Below, in pieces: positions 4,906 through 12,023 of a DNA stretch of 23,506 nucleotides. The notes under the pieces were generated by a model that saw only the letters and a list, made by a program, of their open reading frames with translations, made no database searches and had not been told where the DNA came from. This DNA comes from a virus. Made by a program: the position numbers and the translations under genes. Each line of letters begins with the position of its first letter. Within the stretch, counting starts at the first letter, position 1. The stretch lies in IMG/VR virus record IMGVR_UViG_3300046642_000421, positions 1 to 23,506 of that record; one strand, 5' to 3'.

Positions 4906-6444
4906 ATGCACCTCGTGAGACTGCTCAAGCCTGTCGGAATTTACGCCCGCATATCCGATGACCAGGAAGAAGAGGGTAAAGGCGTTGCCCGTCAGGTCAA
5001 GGACTGTACTATCCTGCTCGGCCTCCGGGACTGGTTCGGCGCCGAGGAACACGTCTACATAGACAACGACGTTAGCGCGTACAAGCGCGGAGTCTTCCGC
5101 CCCGAGTGGGAGCGGATGATGAAGGACCTCGAAGAGGGCCGCATAGGCGGCATCGTCGTCTACGACCTGGACCGCTTCGCCAGGCAGCCCAAGGACCTCG
5201 AACGGGCGATCGAGATCTACGCGACCAGGCCAAACCTGGTGTTCGCCACTGTCCAAGGTGACATCAACCTGATGACCCCGGACGGGATCACCATGGCCCG
5301 CGTCATGGTGGCATTCGCCAATAAGGCCAGCATGGACACGGCGCGGCGGATGGCGCGCAAGCACCTTGAGCAGGCACAGAACGGCGTACCCGTGGGCGGC
5401 ACGCGGCCCGCCGGTTGGCTCGACGACAAACGGACGCTAGACCCGTTCGAGGCGGAGCTGATCAAGGGTGCAGCGGCTCAGATCTTGGCCGGGGTGCCAC
5501 TCGCCACGATCTTTAGGGAGTGGAACGACGCGGGGTTCTTGACTCCCGTTGGCAACCGCTGGTCGCGAGGCCCGTTCCGGCACCTGATGATGAGCGCCCG
5601 CCTTGCCGGGTGGCGCGACCTCAAAGGCGACCCCGTGTATGACGACGCCGGGAACCGCGTACGCGGACAGTGGGAAGCAATCCTGTCGGACGCAACGCAT
5701 AAGGCCCTGGTGAAGACCCTCAAGGCCGAAGGCCGGGGCGGCGGGTACCACGAACGGCCCGGCAAAAAGAAGTATCTCCTTGCCGGGATCGTTCAGTGTG
5801 GCGTGTGCTTCAGCCCCATGCATGGGCACTCTGGCGGGAAGAAACTGCCGGGGCGCCACTACTACGCCTGCCCGTCGCCGACGAACAGCGCAAAGAGCTG
5901 CGGAGGGCCTTCCGCGTCGGGGATCGAGGTTGACCGACTCATAACCGACCTGTTCCACGCGCAAGGCGCGCGGGGACGGGCGAAGCCCGTAGACAACGCC
6001 GCCCGTATGGCGGCGCTCACGGCAGAACTTGAAGAGGTCATGAGCCAAATAAGGCAGCTCGGCGCCGACTTCGGCGCTAGGAAGATTCCCGCCGAGTTCG
6101 TGAATGCGGCATTGGGGCCGCTCAACGAGTCCCGAGAGAAGATTGCCGAAGAACTCGACGCCCTCAATGCGGCTCAGATGGTGGGTGACCTTGTTCAACA
6201 CCTCGGGGCTAAGCCCTGGGACGAGCTTGAGATGGACGAGAAGCGGGCATTGATCGCATCCCAGTTCCCCTCCGTACTGATCATGCCTCGGGAGACGAAC
6301 ACCGGCCGGAACTTCGACCCTGCGAGGGTCGTCCCATCTCGGACCAGAGTTGTTCGGTCCGGCGAAGTGACTCCGGTGACGGCGGCCCCAGCCGCTTCAT
6401 CTGCGTCTGAACCCAAGCCTGGCGCTGAGCATCCGACAACCTAG
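4906..6444 (+). CDS. int: Large serine integrase
   Basis: This site-specific recombinase should integrate and excise the phage by joining attP to a host attB. I prefer the ATG at 4906 (512 aa) because AGGGG lies five bases upstream; an ATG at 4882 would add eight residues and has a weaker signal. The resolvase domain covers about residues 8-155, with the nucleophile Ser17 in GIYARISDD and the YDLDRFAR motif. It is followed by the recombinase domain (RHLMMSARLAGWR region) and a zinc ribbon with Cys298, Cys301, Cys322 and Cys332. A coiled coil then runs from about 365 to 430, and the tail is low-complexity and Ala/Pro-rich. It is the only rightward gene here, convergent with the late operon and separated from it by a strong terminator. 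Directionality would need a separate factor that I cannot identify. Confidence 0.97.
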   Translation: MHLVRLLKPVGIYARISDDQEEEGKGVARQVKDCTILLGLRDWFGAEEHVYIDNDVSAYKRGVFRPEWERMMKDLEEGRIGGIVVYDLDRFARQPKDLERAIEIYATRPNLVFATVQGDINLMTPDGITMARVMVAFANKASMDTARRMARKHLEQAQNGVPVGGTRPAGWLDDKRTLDPFEAELIKGAAAQILAGVPLATIFREWNDAGFLTPVGNRWSRGPFRHLMMSARLAGWRDLKGDPVYDDAGNRVRGQWEAILSDATHKALVKTLKAEGRGGGYHERPGKKKYLLAGIVQCGVCFSPMHGHSGGKKLPGRHYYACPSPTNSAKSCGGPSASGIEVDRLITDLFHAQGARGRAKPVDNAARMAALTAELEEVMSQIRQLGADFGARKIPAEFVNAALGPLNESREKIAEELDALNAAQMVGDLVQHLGAKPWDELEMDEKRALIASQFPSVLIMPRETNTGRNFDPARVVPSRTRVVRSGEVTPVTAAPAASSASEPKPGAEHPTT

Positions 6445-6486
6445 CCACAACTGCCTCCCTACGCCCGACCTGCAAGAACAGGCACG

Positions 6487-6517
6487 ATCATAACTCCCTT
6501 GATGCAAGTCGCGTCAA
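6487..6517 (-). promoter_or_regulatory. Possible antisense promoter at the integrase 3' end
   Basis: On the minus strand TTGACG (6517-6512) is followed after 19 bases by TATGAT (6492-6487). The spacing is slightly long. Transcription would run antisense into the integrase gene, just beyond the terminator that stops the late operon. This is a weak, sequence-only call. Confidence 0.25.
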
Positions 6518-6528
6518 GGGCGTAACGC
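6511..6528. promoter_or_regulatory. 18-bp element with short inverted arms, shared with 3422-3439
   Basis: The plus strand reads GCGT-CAAGGGCGTA-ACGC. The partner element carries GTGT and ACAC arms, so the arms differ by compensating changes. It directly abuts the terminator stem. CCCTTGA (6496-6502) and TCAAGGG (6514-6520) also form a 7-bp inverted repeat. Confidence 0.4.
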
Positions 6529-6529
6529 A

Positions 6530-6563
6530 AAGAAACCCCCCGCCTTCGGGCGGGGGGTTTCTT
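6530..6563. terminator. Strong bidirectional terminator between integrase and late operon
   Basis: A perfect 15-bp stem (AAGAAACCCCCCGCC and its complement) closes on a TTCG tetraloop. An A-rich left arm and T-rich right arm allow termination of both the rightward integrase and the leftward late operon. Confidence 0.93.
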
Positions 6564-6583
6564 GCTCTCCATGCCGGCTGAGC

Positions 6584-6592
6584 GCTTTACAG
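6584..6592 (+). repeat. Dispersed motif GCTTTACAG, plus-strand copy
   Basis: The only exact copy in the plus orientation, in the non-coding gap between the terminator and the last late gene. It lies on the sense strand of the integrase, the only rightward gene, so it still follows local transcription direction. It is flanked by GCCGGCTGAG, the same flank seen reversed at other copies. Confidence 0.8.
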
Positions 6593-6603
6593 CGCCCCGC
6601 GGT

Positions 6604-6984
6604 TCAGTGCTGCGGCGGCAGAACGGTCGGACCGGCCGGAGCCGAAGGCGTGGTTACGGTGACCAGTCCAGCGGCCTGAGCCGCCGCCTTCACGTCCTTG
6701 ATGATGGCCTCCGCGTCCTGAACGGTCTGAGCGATGTTCGGCTTCGGGCCGCCGCCCGGCGCCGGAGTGTGCAGAGCCACGTTCACCAGATCCGCGACCT
6801 TCTGAACGGGCATGACCCGAGACCGCAGCAGCGGCGCCGAGAGCGCCGTCAGGACGGCCGGGATGTAGGAACGCCAGTCGCCGCCGCTGGCGACAGCAGC
6901 GGACAGGCCAGCGAGGGCGCTCACGCCCTGAACCAGCCAGACCGGCTCACGCGACACGTTGAACTTGAACAGAGACAGGTTCAT
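6604..6984 (-). CDS. Putative holin
   Basis: The 126-aa protein begins MNLSLFKFNVSREPVWLVQG. A moderately hydrophobic stretch at about residues 15-55 (LVQGVSALAGLSAAVASGGD, then SYIPAVLTALSAPLL) could form one or two membrane passes. An Ala/Pro-rich C-terminus follows. AAGGGGG precedes the ATG by seven bases. Its position directly after the endolysin gene and before the terminator is typical for a holin, but hydrophobicity is only moderate and no family motif is recognised. The small protein at 7946-8236 is an alternative holin candidate. Confidence 0.55.
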   Translation of the reverse strand: MNLSLFKFNVSREPVWLVQGVSALAGLSAAVASGGDWRSYIPAVLTALSAPLLRSRVMPVQKVADLVNVALHTPAPGGGPKPNIAQTVQDAEAIIKDVKAAAQAAGLVTVTTPSAPAGPTVLPPQH

Positions 6985-6999
6985 CAGATTCCCCCTTGG

Positions 7000-7959
7000 T
7001 TAGAACTTGCAGACAGCGGCCTGCGTCATCGGCCCGGCAGTGTCGTCCGGGCCGCCCGTGTTCCACAGCCACGAACGCAGAGACAGGAAGTAGTGGATGT
7101 TCGAAGACGTGATAGGGCCGTACCAGCCCGTCACGGGCTGCCGGTATCCCCGATCGGCTAGGCACTGCTGAAGGTGCCGCACGTCGTCACCAGACATGCC
7201 GTACGCGAGCACACGCGTGTGGGCCGGGCTGGTCGGCGGGACCGGCGCCGGAGGCTTGCTCACGGGGCCGTCCGGGGTCTGCGGGACCTTGACCCGTCCA
7301 GGCGGAGGCTTCACGGTCGGGCCTGGAGTGACCGGAGCCGACACCTTCGGAACCTGAAGCACGGTCCCCGGCTGAAGCGCGGTCGGGTGAGCCGCCGGGC
7401 CCGGGTTCGCCGCAAGCAGAGCCGACAGGGACACGCCGAGAGCCGTCGCGATACCAAACAGGGTGTCGCCCTTGCGAACCCGGTAGGTCTTGGCCCCGCC
7501 AACGGTGACGTTGCCCACGGCGTCATAGGCCGGGTAGCCGTAGCCAAGGATGTACTTCGGCCACTCCGTGTGTCGGAACACGCCGAACCGGCCGCCGCTC
7601 GGGTTCGTGCTGTTGCCCTCGATCGTGCCCACGCTGCCGTCAGGGTTGACCTTCTCCACGATGCCGACGTGATCGGCCTCGCCGTCCCCGTTCCAGTCGA
7701 AGAACACCACCGCGCCGACGCGCGGGACAGCCCCCCACTGGCCCCGGTTCTTGAACCAGTCCACATGGCTCGGGCAGTAAGCGAAGTGGCCGATGATGTC
7801 AGCCGCTCCGGCAGTCGCGCCCACCCACGACACGAACATGTCGCACCAGGACTCGTCAGGCAGCCCGTACCAGTCGCTGTAAAGCGTGTCGCCGGCCGAA
7901 TTCTCGATCGTGCCAAGCTGCCCCCTAGCGACGTTGAGAACAGTCTCAGTCGTCGTCAT
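7000..7959 (-). CDS. Endolysin: CHAP/NlpC-type peptidase, LysM and peptidoglycan-binding domains
   Basis: The 319-aa protein is modular. The N-terminal cysteine amidohydrolase/peptidase domain (about 5-145) has Cys39 in ESWCDMFVSW, His97 in ADHVGIVEK and the TIEGN motif at 112-116 as a probable triad. A LysM repeat follows at about 158-205 (YRVRKGDTLFGIATALGV), then a Pro-rich linker and a C-terminal peptidoglycan-binding domain (about 250-319, GDDVRHLQQCLADRGY). It should cut peptide bridges of the cell wall at lysis. No signal peptide is visible, so release should need a holin. The ATG at 7959 follows GGGGGAG; an in-frame TTG lies one codon earlier. A GCTTTACAG motif falls in the catalytic domain as Leu-Tyr-Ser. 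Confidence 0.93.
   Translation of the reverse strand: MTTTETVLNVARGQLGTIENSAGDTLYSDWYGLPDESWCDMFVSWVGATAGAADIIGHFAYCPSHVDWFKNRGQWGAVPRVGAVVFFDWNGDGEADHVGIVEKVNPDGSVGTIEGNSTNPSGGRFGVFRHTEWPKYILGYGYPAYDAVGNVTVGGAKTYRVRKGDTLFGIATALGVSLSALLAANPGPAAHPTALQPGTVLQVPKVSAPVTPGPTVKPPPGRVKVPQTPDGPVSKPPAPVPPTSPAHTRVLAYGMSGDDVRHLQQCLADRGYRQPVTGWYGPITSSNIHYFLSLRSWLWNTGGPDDTAGPMTQAAVCKF
7877..7885 (-). repeat. Dispersed motif GCTTTACAG, in the endolysin gene
   Basis: Read as (A)CG CTT TAC AGC, giving Thr-Leu-Tyr-Ser, the third reading frame of the motif. Confidence 0.8.
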
Positions 7960-8236
7960 CAAACTCCCCCTCGTTGGAAATCAGCTCCGGAGCAACAGCC
8001 CGGAGCAGGCGGGTAAAGCGCCGGATCTCGGCGCGCAGCGAAGTGACCTCCGCCGTAAGTTCCTGCACAGCCGCCTCAAGGCGGTCACCCCGCGCCTTCT
8101 GTGCCTGCGCCTCGTCACGCCACACATTCGTGGTTTCGACCTGCGCAGCGGCCTTCATGCGGGCGCGTGCGCCCGACCCGATGCCGAGACCGGCCGCTAG
8201 AACAGCGGCAGTTGAAATCATTGCCTCGTAAGACAA
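7946..8236 (-). CDS. Small membrane protein with coiled coil, lysis-associated
   Basis: The 96-aa product starts at TTG 8236 behind AAGGGGGG, or possibly at an ATG five codons later. Residues 5-22 are hydrophobic (AMISTAAVLAAGLGIGSGA) and can form one membrane span. A long amphipathic helix follows (KARGDRLEAAVQELTAEV and onwards) and the C-terminus is acidic (EFDDDD). It overlaps the endolysin start by 14 bp. The layout fits a holin-like or spanin-like lysis partner; no family motif decides between them. Confidence 0.65.
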   Translation of the reverse strand: MSYEAMISTAAVLAAGLGIGSGARARMKAAAQVETTNVWRDEAQAQKARGDRLEAAVQELTAEVTSLRAEIRRFTRLLRAVAPELISNEGEFDDDD

Positions 8237-8245
8237 GGCCCCCCC

Positions 8246-11200
8246 TTACATGATCGGTACATAGGTGAAGTCGGGGGAAAGAGTGATCTGCACCGTTGGC
8301 ACAATCAAGCCGCCGTCCGACTTCGCCGAGACCTTCACCGACTCCACCCAACACAGGTAGGCCCCGTAAGGGCCGTCGCCCGGCGCGTTATCGGGAAGGT
8401 TGGTGAATTGCACATGCGCGCCGATATCCACCAGTAGGGCAGATGCCGCCGTTGCATTGTTAATGACTTGGAACGTCGCCGAGTCGATACGCGATGTCGG
8501 CTGTAGGTAGTCCGACAGGAACGCTTCCGCGTTACCTATCTGCTGGTTCCCCGCCGTAGGCGCAGACTGCTGCACCTGGTGATAGCCGTACTGTGTCCAT
8601 CCGGCGAAGGAAGTCAGCTCGGCAACGTTGCCCCCATAGGTGAGCTGGACATTGGTCCAAGTCCTGTCGATGTCGTTGACCCACAGCAACGTCATGCCGG
8701 GCGCCGTAGGGCCCAAACAGTCGAAGCTATAGATGTCGTTGGCTGCGGTCCTGAACGACTGGTCATGAAGCATCAGCGCGCCATAGCGCGAGAACGCCAC
8801 AAGACCGCCGGTCATCTTCACCTGAGCCTTAACGGCGTCAAGACCGGTCCCCCCAGTGAACGCGGGAATGTCAACGTTGGACCCCGACGAGCCGACCGTG
8901 ATAGGGAACGGCATCCCCGACGCGGCGACAATCCACTCAGCTTGAGTTTCCGCCGCAAGGTCACTTGCCGTGTAGTTGAACGTGTGGAACTTGCTCAGCC
9001 GGTCAGACCACGGAAGACCCACCGCGCCATAGAACGCAGGCGCGTAGATCATCCCGACATACGGTGCCGACGCGACATGCGTGATGCCGTCCGTAACGTT
9101 TGCCGTGCCGCTCCACCCGAACGCGTAGCCAGGGCTTGAGATGCCGTCACGGTACGGGGTGGGCGTAAACGACTCCCCCGAGCCGGACGCCATAAGGACC
9201 CCGTTGTAATAGCACTTCATCGCCACCGTGGGCGAAGTGCCCCCGGTCGTAGTGATCTCGAACGCCAGATGCCCGCCCCGGCTCACATCGTCAGAACCAC
9301 CTAGCGCCCGCTGAGTAGCGGAGGTAGATCGACCGTTCCACCCAAAGGAAATCTGCGAAACCGTGGACGAAGCATAGATGTTGACGAACGGCCCGAAGGC
9401 GCACAGGAAATGGTCCCCGCTGTCCATCTGGCCCGCTGCGCCCGCAGCCGTATAGGGCAGGTACCAAACCTCAAGCGACGCCGACGCCGGAAGCTTCCCG
9501 TACGAGAACAGGTATTGAGGCAGCGACGGGTTAACCAGCAAGTCGTTCCCGCCGATATTGGAACCAAGCAGCTTCACGCCCGGCAGGGCCGGGCCCGTCG
9601 AGGTTGCCGTATAGAACATGTTCGACGTTACCGGCACGCTGTTAGCGTTGCCCCAACGCATAGGGCCAACCAACTGGTTAGGGGACACCCCGCCGAGTTG
9701 GGTCATATCCCACGAGCCCAGACAGTTCCAGTCCGGACGGAACCCGAACGACTGCGGGGCGTACGTCAATTGGGACTCGCCGAGAGCCCGCATCATGTCG
9801 GAGCACGACAGCACCATTTGAGCGGTGTCGCTGTACTCCGTCGTGGATTCCCACTTGTCCGCGACGCCGACGAAAACCGGCATTGTGGCGTCGCCAGCCT
9901 GATAGGCCGGGATTGCCTGCCCATTGGTCACATCGACCAGTTGAAAATTCCGAAGAGCGGTTTGCCACGCGTACGTGGAACCCGACGAGACGGTTTCGGT
10001 GGTGTAGACCGTGAACAGAAACTCGGGCTGGACGTAGGTACTCGGAATGGTGAACGTCCAAGACACCGTCTTCCAGGAGTAGTCACCGGGGCTAACCGTT
10101 TGCGGGGTAACCGACCCGTTGAAGTACGTCGAAGAACCAGGCTGAGAGTTTACGGACGTGTTAATGCCTACGGTTACGCCCGTCGAGTTAGCAGCGAACC
10201 GCCAGACGCCAACCTGCGCCTTGAACGTGTAGGTGTTCCCCGGAAGCAGCATCCACGGGACCGAAATGCCGTTCCCTGACGGGCCATAGAGCGAGAGCCC
10301 TGAAGTCGAAGACGAGTTAGCGGCATACGTCGTCACGCCGCTCGACGGGTCAAAGGAAAGGTTCGTTCCGTTCGCGAGAATCCACGTCCCGGTTTCGTTG
10401 TCGTCCACCCCCGCCGGGATGCCGCTGTACGTCTGATAGCCGAGGTTCAACCCTGGAGGCATGAGGTTCCGCCCAGTCGTGGCGAACACGCGGACGCGCC
10501 TGCGCGGCCGTATCCGGCCGTAGTAGGGCGAGATCTGCCGCAGAGAGAACGAGTCGAAGAACACCGTTGCCGCCGTCGCGGCAGTCAGGTACGCCACTTC
10601 AACGGCAGCCTTCGCGGCCCCCGCCGGGGCAACAGCCGCAGCCGTCAACAGCCCCCACGGCTGAGGGAAGCCCGCGCCGGCCGCAGACTGTAAAGCCTTC
10701 GGCCCAGTCGAGCCGTGCCGGTAGTGGTCGGCAACAACCCGCGCTGACACGGCGTGGCGGTACAGAGCCACATCCGCAACGCTGCCGGTGAACCAGTTCG
10801 TTGCCGGTTTCGCTGGCCAGCTCCCGTAATAGGTCGCCGGGGTCGTGAAGCTGCAATACCCGATGATCGGGCGCGACAGCGGTGACCAGCCGCTACCCGA
10901 AAAGAACTGAACCCCGTCGAGATAGCAGTACCCCATAGCCCCCGTGTGGGCTATCACAAGGTGGTGCCAGTCCCCGTCATTAACCTGGTATGCGCTCTTG
11001 CCAGGGGCCAGGCCGCTAATGGTGTATCCGGGCGTGGCATACAGATAGCCGTCCGTGCCCACATACGCCACAGGGGTCATAACAGCCGCCACGGGAGCCC
11101 CGGACGCGCTGATAGCGACCTGCTGTTGAGTAGTGAAGGTGGTTCCCGCATCGGCGAGGAGACACCCCGCCGTGGTCGCCTTGAACCACAGCTCGACCGT

Positions 11201-11974
11201 TGTTGCCGTCTGCAACGCAAGCGGGATGCCGCAAGGCTCCGCGATGGAGCTGGTTCCGTTGAACACGCCCGCCGTGCCAGTCCCGCCAGGAGACCACGAA
11301 CCGCCCGCAGAGCTGGCAGCAACGTTGTACGTCACCATCGGGTCGCGGCCGACGCTCGGCGCGCAAGAGTTACCGCCCGCATCGTTCATCCGGTGGTATG
11401 CCACCGGCATAGAGCCGCGCACAACATCGGCGTACTGCCGCCAGGCCGGGTCAACGTCAGACCCGTTCCCCAGGCTGTTGCCGTTCGCGTCGTAGAACCG
11501 GATGTAGGCCTGAGCCGGAGCCGTCCCCGAAGCCGTGCACGCCATGACCGCACCCCGGTAGGACAGCCCCGGAGTCACCGGAACCGCCGACGTGGTAACG
11601 ATCCTCTCGCCACTCGCGACAGAGGCAGACACCACGGCCTGAAGGCTGTTCGACCACGAAAGCGTGGTCGAGGTGGCCGAACTCAACGTCGTGTGTGCGC
11701 TGGCGGTGAAGCCGGTTGTGTTGCCGTTCTGCCCGGTCGAAGTCCGGACGTTATCGGGAAGTAGCTCGACGCCGTAGGCCCGGCCCGGAGTGAACCGGCC
11801 GTCGCTGTTGTCGAGCACGATCGAGGCGGTACCGGTCTGAACGTCGTCCAGCTCGGTCGAACGGCCCCGCTGCGTGTCGATAGACGACACGTAGCTAGAC
11901 ACGTCGGAATACTTCACATACTGGTCCGCCAAATTCGCATCCCAGCCGACATGAACGCCCAGAGTTGTAGACAT
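8246..11974 (-). CDS. Giant minor tail / receptor-binding protein with two LamG-like regions
   Basis: The protein is 1242 aa from ATG 11974; a TTG at 12010 would add 12 residues encoded by the hairpin, which seems less likely. The N-terminus (GVHVGWDANL and SSIDTQRGRSTELDDVQTG) is the distal-tail-like domain seen in actinophage minor tail proteins. A LamG/concanavalin-like region lies at about 185-423 (TVELWFKATT ... GDWHHLVIAHTG). A carbohydrate-binding-like segment follows near 505-690, and a second LamG-like region at about 820-940 (ASLEVWYLPYT). The C-terminal part resembles hub/fibre domains. It is the only tail gene between tape measure and lysis genes, so it probably provides both tip and host recognition. 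One GCTTTACAG copy forces a TTA leucine codon. Confidence 0.88.
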   Translation of the reverse strand: MSTTLGVHVGWDANLADQYVKYSDVSSYVSSIDTQRGRSTELDDVQTGTASIVLDNSDGRFTPGRAYGVELLPDNVRTSTGQNGNTTGFTASAHTTLSSATSTTLSWSNSLQAVVSASVASGERIVTTSAVPVTPGLSYRGAVMACTASGTAPAQAYIRFYDANGNSLGNGSDVDPAWRQYADVVRGSMPVAYHRMNDAGGNSCAPSVGRDPMVTYNVAASSAGGSWSPGGTGTAGVFNGTSSIAEPCGIPLALQTATTVELWFKATTAGCLLADAGTTFTTQQQVAISASGAPVAAVMTPVAYVGTDGYLYATPGYTISGLAPGKSAYQVNDGDWHHLVIAHTGAMGYCYLDGVQFFSGSGWSPLSRPIIGYCSFTTPATYYGSWPAKPATNWFTGSVADVALYRHAVSARVVADHYRHGSTGPKALQSAAGAGFPQPWGLLTAAAVAPAGAAKAAVEVAYLTAATAATVFFDSFSLRQISPYYGRIRPRRRVRVFATTGRNLMPPGLNLGYQTYSGIPAGVDDNETGTWILANGTNLSFDPSSGVTTYAANSSSTSGLSLYGPSGNGISVPWMLLPGNTYTFKAQVGVWRFAANSTGVTVGINTSVNSQPGSSTYFNGSVTPQTVSPGDYSWKTVSWTFTIPSTYVQPEFLFTVYTTETVSSGSTYAWQTALRNFQLVDVTNGQAIPAYQAGDATMPVFVGVADKWESTTEYSDTAQMVLSCSDMMRALGESQLTYAPQSFGFRPDWNCLGSWDMTQLGGVSPNQLVGPMRWGNANSVPVTSNMFYTATSTGPALPGVKLLGSNIGGNDLLVNPSLPQYLFSYGKLPASASLEVWYLPYTAAGAAGQMDSGDHFLCAFGPFVNIYASSTVSQISFGWNGRSTSATQRALGGSDDVSRGGHLAFEITTTGGTSPTVAMKCYYNGVLMASGSGESFTPTPYRDGISSPGYAFGWSGTANVTDGITHVASAPYVGMIYAPAFYGAVGLPWSDRLSKFHTFNYTASDLAAETQAEWIVAASGMPFPITVGSSGSNVDIPAFTGGTGLDAVKAQVKMTGGLVAFSRYGALMLHDQSFRTAANDIYSFDCLGPTAPGMTLLWVNDIDRTWTNVQLTYGGNVAELTSFAGWTQYGYHQVQQSAPTAGNQQIGNAEAFLSDYLQPTSRIDSATFQVINNATAASALLVDIGAHVQFTNLPDNAPGDGPYGAYLCWVESVKVSAKSDGGLIVPTVQITLSPDFTYVPIM
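10688..10696 (-). repeat. Dispersed motif GCTTTACAG, in the tail-tip gene
   Basis: Read in frame as GCT TTA CAG (Ala-Leu-Gln), using the rare TTA leucine codon, in the context KALQSAAG. Confidence 0.8.
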
Positions 11975-11982
11975 GCGAGAAA

Positions 11983-12007
11983 GGGCCCCGCGCGTAGCGC
12001 GGAGCCC
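11983..12007 (-). terminator. Hairpin between tape measure and tail-tip genes
   Basis: An 11-bp GC-rich stem (GGGCCCCGCGC and its partner, with one G-T pair in RNA) has a 3-nt loop and is followed on the minus strand by TTTC. The short T-run makes it an attenuator or mRNA-stabilising element rather than a full stop. GGGGGGAGG lies just before it. Confidence 0.6.
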
Positions 12008-12023
12008 CAACCTCCCCCCGTTG

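Noticed and set aside
5437-6201. 254-aa minus-strand reading frame inside the integrase gene
   Set aside because: It lies opposite the zinc ribbon and coiled coil of the integrase; the composition is that of an antisense shadow.
8010-8019. CGGGTAAAGC, also at 12862-12871, as further copies of the dispersed motif
   Set aside because: Only the seven bases GTAAAGC match, and the first three bases of the ten-base form differ. Kept out of the set to avoid inflating the count.
9410-10279. 289-aa plus-strand reading frame inside the tail-tip gene
   Set aside because: Arg-rich shadow of the opposite-strand gene, with no ribosome binding site or recognisable domain.
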